Positions 63,451-64,000 of a stretch of 64,000 nt of DNA are shown here, piece by piece. The DNA is taken from positions 1 through 64,000 of the forward strand of contig JAGTXO010000001.1 in the NCBI GenBank assembly GCA_019448385.1, in the 5' to 3' direction. Both the position numbers and the translations under genes were made by a program. Below the pieces are notes generated by a model that was given only the letters and a program-made list of their open reading frames with translations, was not told the DNA's origin and ran no database searches. Every line of letters begins with the position of its first letter. The stretch's first letter is position 1. Source of the stretch: Diacronema lutheri (Eukaryota; Haptophyta; Pavlovophyceae; Pavlovales; Pavlovaceae).

Positions 63451-64000
63451 CGCTGTTGGCAATGCGCGCGTCACGGAGACAACTTGGCGGGCCTCGCGCG
63501 CAGCTGGGCCGATCGCCGCCGTAGAGATGTCTGCAGCCGTCTCCGCGATGCCGATCGTCGCATCTGTTGGCACCGCTGCCATCTGCCGCACCCGCGGCCA
63601 GGCTGCCGGCAAGGTCGGCGCGTCGGGCTCCGAGCTCGGCCACGCAGGCGATGCGGCCGACGGCGGTGACGCTGAGCCCGGCGCCGGGTCCAACGGCTCC
63701 ACGTCGAGCCGGCTGTGAACGAGCATGCTCGCACCACTTGCCCACGCCAGCGCGTCGGACTCAGGCACGTTGTAGATCTGCGCGGGCAACGCGCGTGCGT
63801 GCGGCAGGCGCGCGCGCGAGCTTTCAGGCCACGCGCGCGTGCCGCGCGGGAGGACGGGGCGGTTGCGGCTGCGCTCGACCGCCGGTCGCGGCACCGAGCG
63901 ACCGTGCGCGCCGCCGCACGTTGTAGTCGTCGCACGGAAGCCAAGCCTCGTTGCGGAGCACGATGGCGACAAGGTGCCCGCTCATCGGCCCCTCGCCCAC
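63451..64000 (-). CDS. 3' exons of a ubiquitin-specific-protease-like gene (partial, runs off the window)
   Basis: Reading in from the window edge on the minus strand: PMSGHLVAIVLRNEAWLPCD and DYN end an exon at 63920. A 142-nt intron (63778-63919, GTGCGG...CGCAG) joins to IYNVPESDALAWASGASMLV and HSR in the correct phase. GH-x-VA-x-V...W...CDD followed by V...A-x-MLV-x-x-R is the C-terminal catalytic-His box of USP/C19 deubiquitinases. The exon continues as a Pro/Ser/Ala tail to about 63451, where G|GTGAGT begins another intron. The last exon was not identified. The catalytic Cys box would lie outside the window. It could be a host gene or part of the neighbouring element. Confidence 0.45.

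Overview
The window is the left end of a nuclear chromosome of a very GC-rich, intron-poor eukaryote. It opens with 1.5 kb of telomeric repeats on the C-rich strand, and every gene after that has eukaryotic features: short GT-AG introns with a GTGCG-type donor and GCAG acceptor, a nuclear tRNA-Leu, and signal or plastid-type leaders. The extreme GC content, a fused Entner-Doudoroff kinase/aldolase, UDP-galactopyranose mutase, a probable selenoprotein with a SECIS hairpin, and a possible GC-AG intron fit a haptophyte alga, most like a pavlovophyte such as Diacronema. This assignment is inference from gene content, not a database match.

Layout. 1-1534: telomere, (CCCCTA)n outside and (CCCTTA)n inside, interrupted at 482-924 by an element bounded by two copies of an 86-bp perfect palindrome. 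1535-2327: subtelomeric DNA with a 200-bp direct repeat. 2328-40973: compact host genes, many in divergent pairs sharing 85-200 bp promoters. They encode a multi-pass membrane protein, a sulfotransferase-like protein, a 4,434-aa SPRY/armadillo/LRR/CHAT/NB-ARC protein, a KDG kinase-KDPG aldolase fusion, a GT25-like glycosyltransferase, a double receiver-domain protein, UDP-galactopyranose mutase, a short-chain dehydrogenase, a HIG1/Rcf2-like protein, a probable selenoprotein, a LON-substrate-binding-domain protein, an extended-synaptotagmin-like SMP/C2 protein, tRNA-Leu(CAA), a spermidine-synthase-fold methyltransferase, an FHA protein and sphingosine-1-phosphate lyase.

41548-60441 is different: almost 19 kb of minus-strand reading frame with no clear host function. 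Read 5' to 3' it carries an Ulp1-like cysteine protease, a membrane segment and coiled coils, a second Ulp1-like protease, a YqaJ-type nuclease, a chromodomain and, at its 3' end, a Fanzor (eukaryotic TnpB homologue) with all three RuvC acidic residues. The open blocks are phase-compatible across two short introns, so it could be one giant protein or several genes. It is best read as a large mobile element; no capsid, polymerase or integrase was recognised. 60442-64000 holds long poly-C/poly-G tracts, a LINE-like endonuclease fragment and the 3' exons of a ubiquitin-protease-like gene running off the window.

Nearly all frames are open because stops are rare at this GC, so an open frame alone was not taken as evidence. 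Genes were accepted on recognisable domains, an ATG, and phase-consistent introns that restore conserved motifs.
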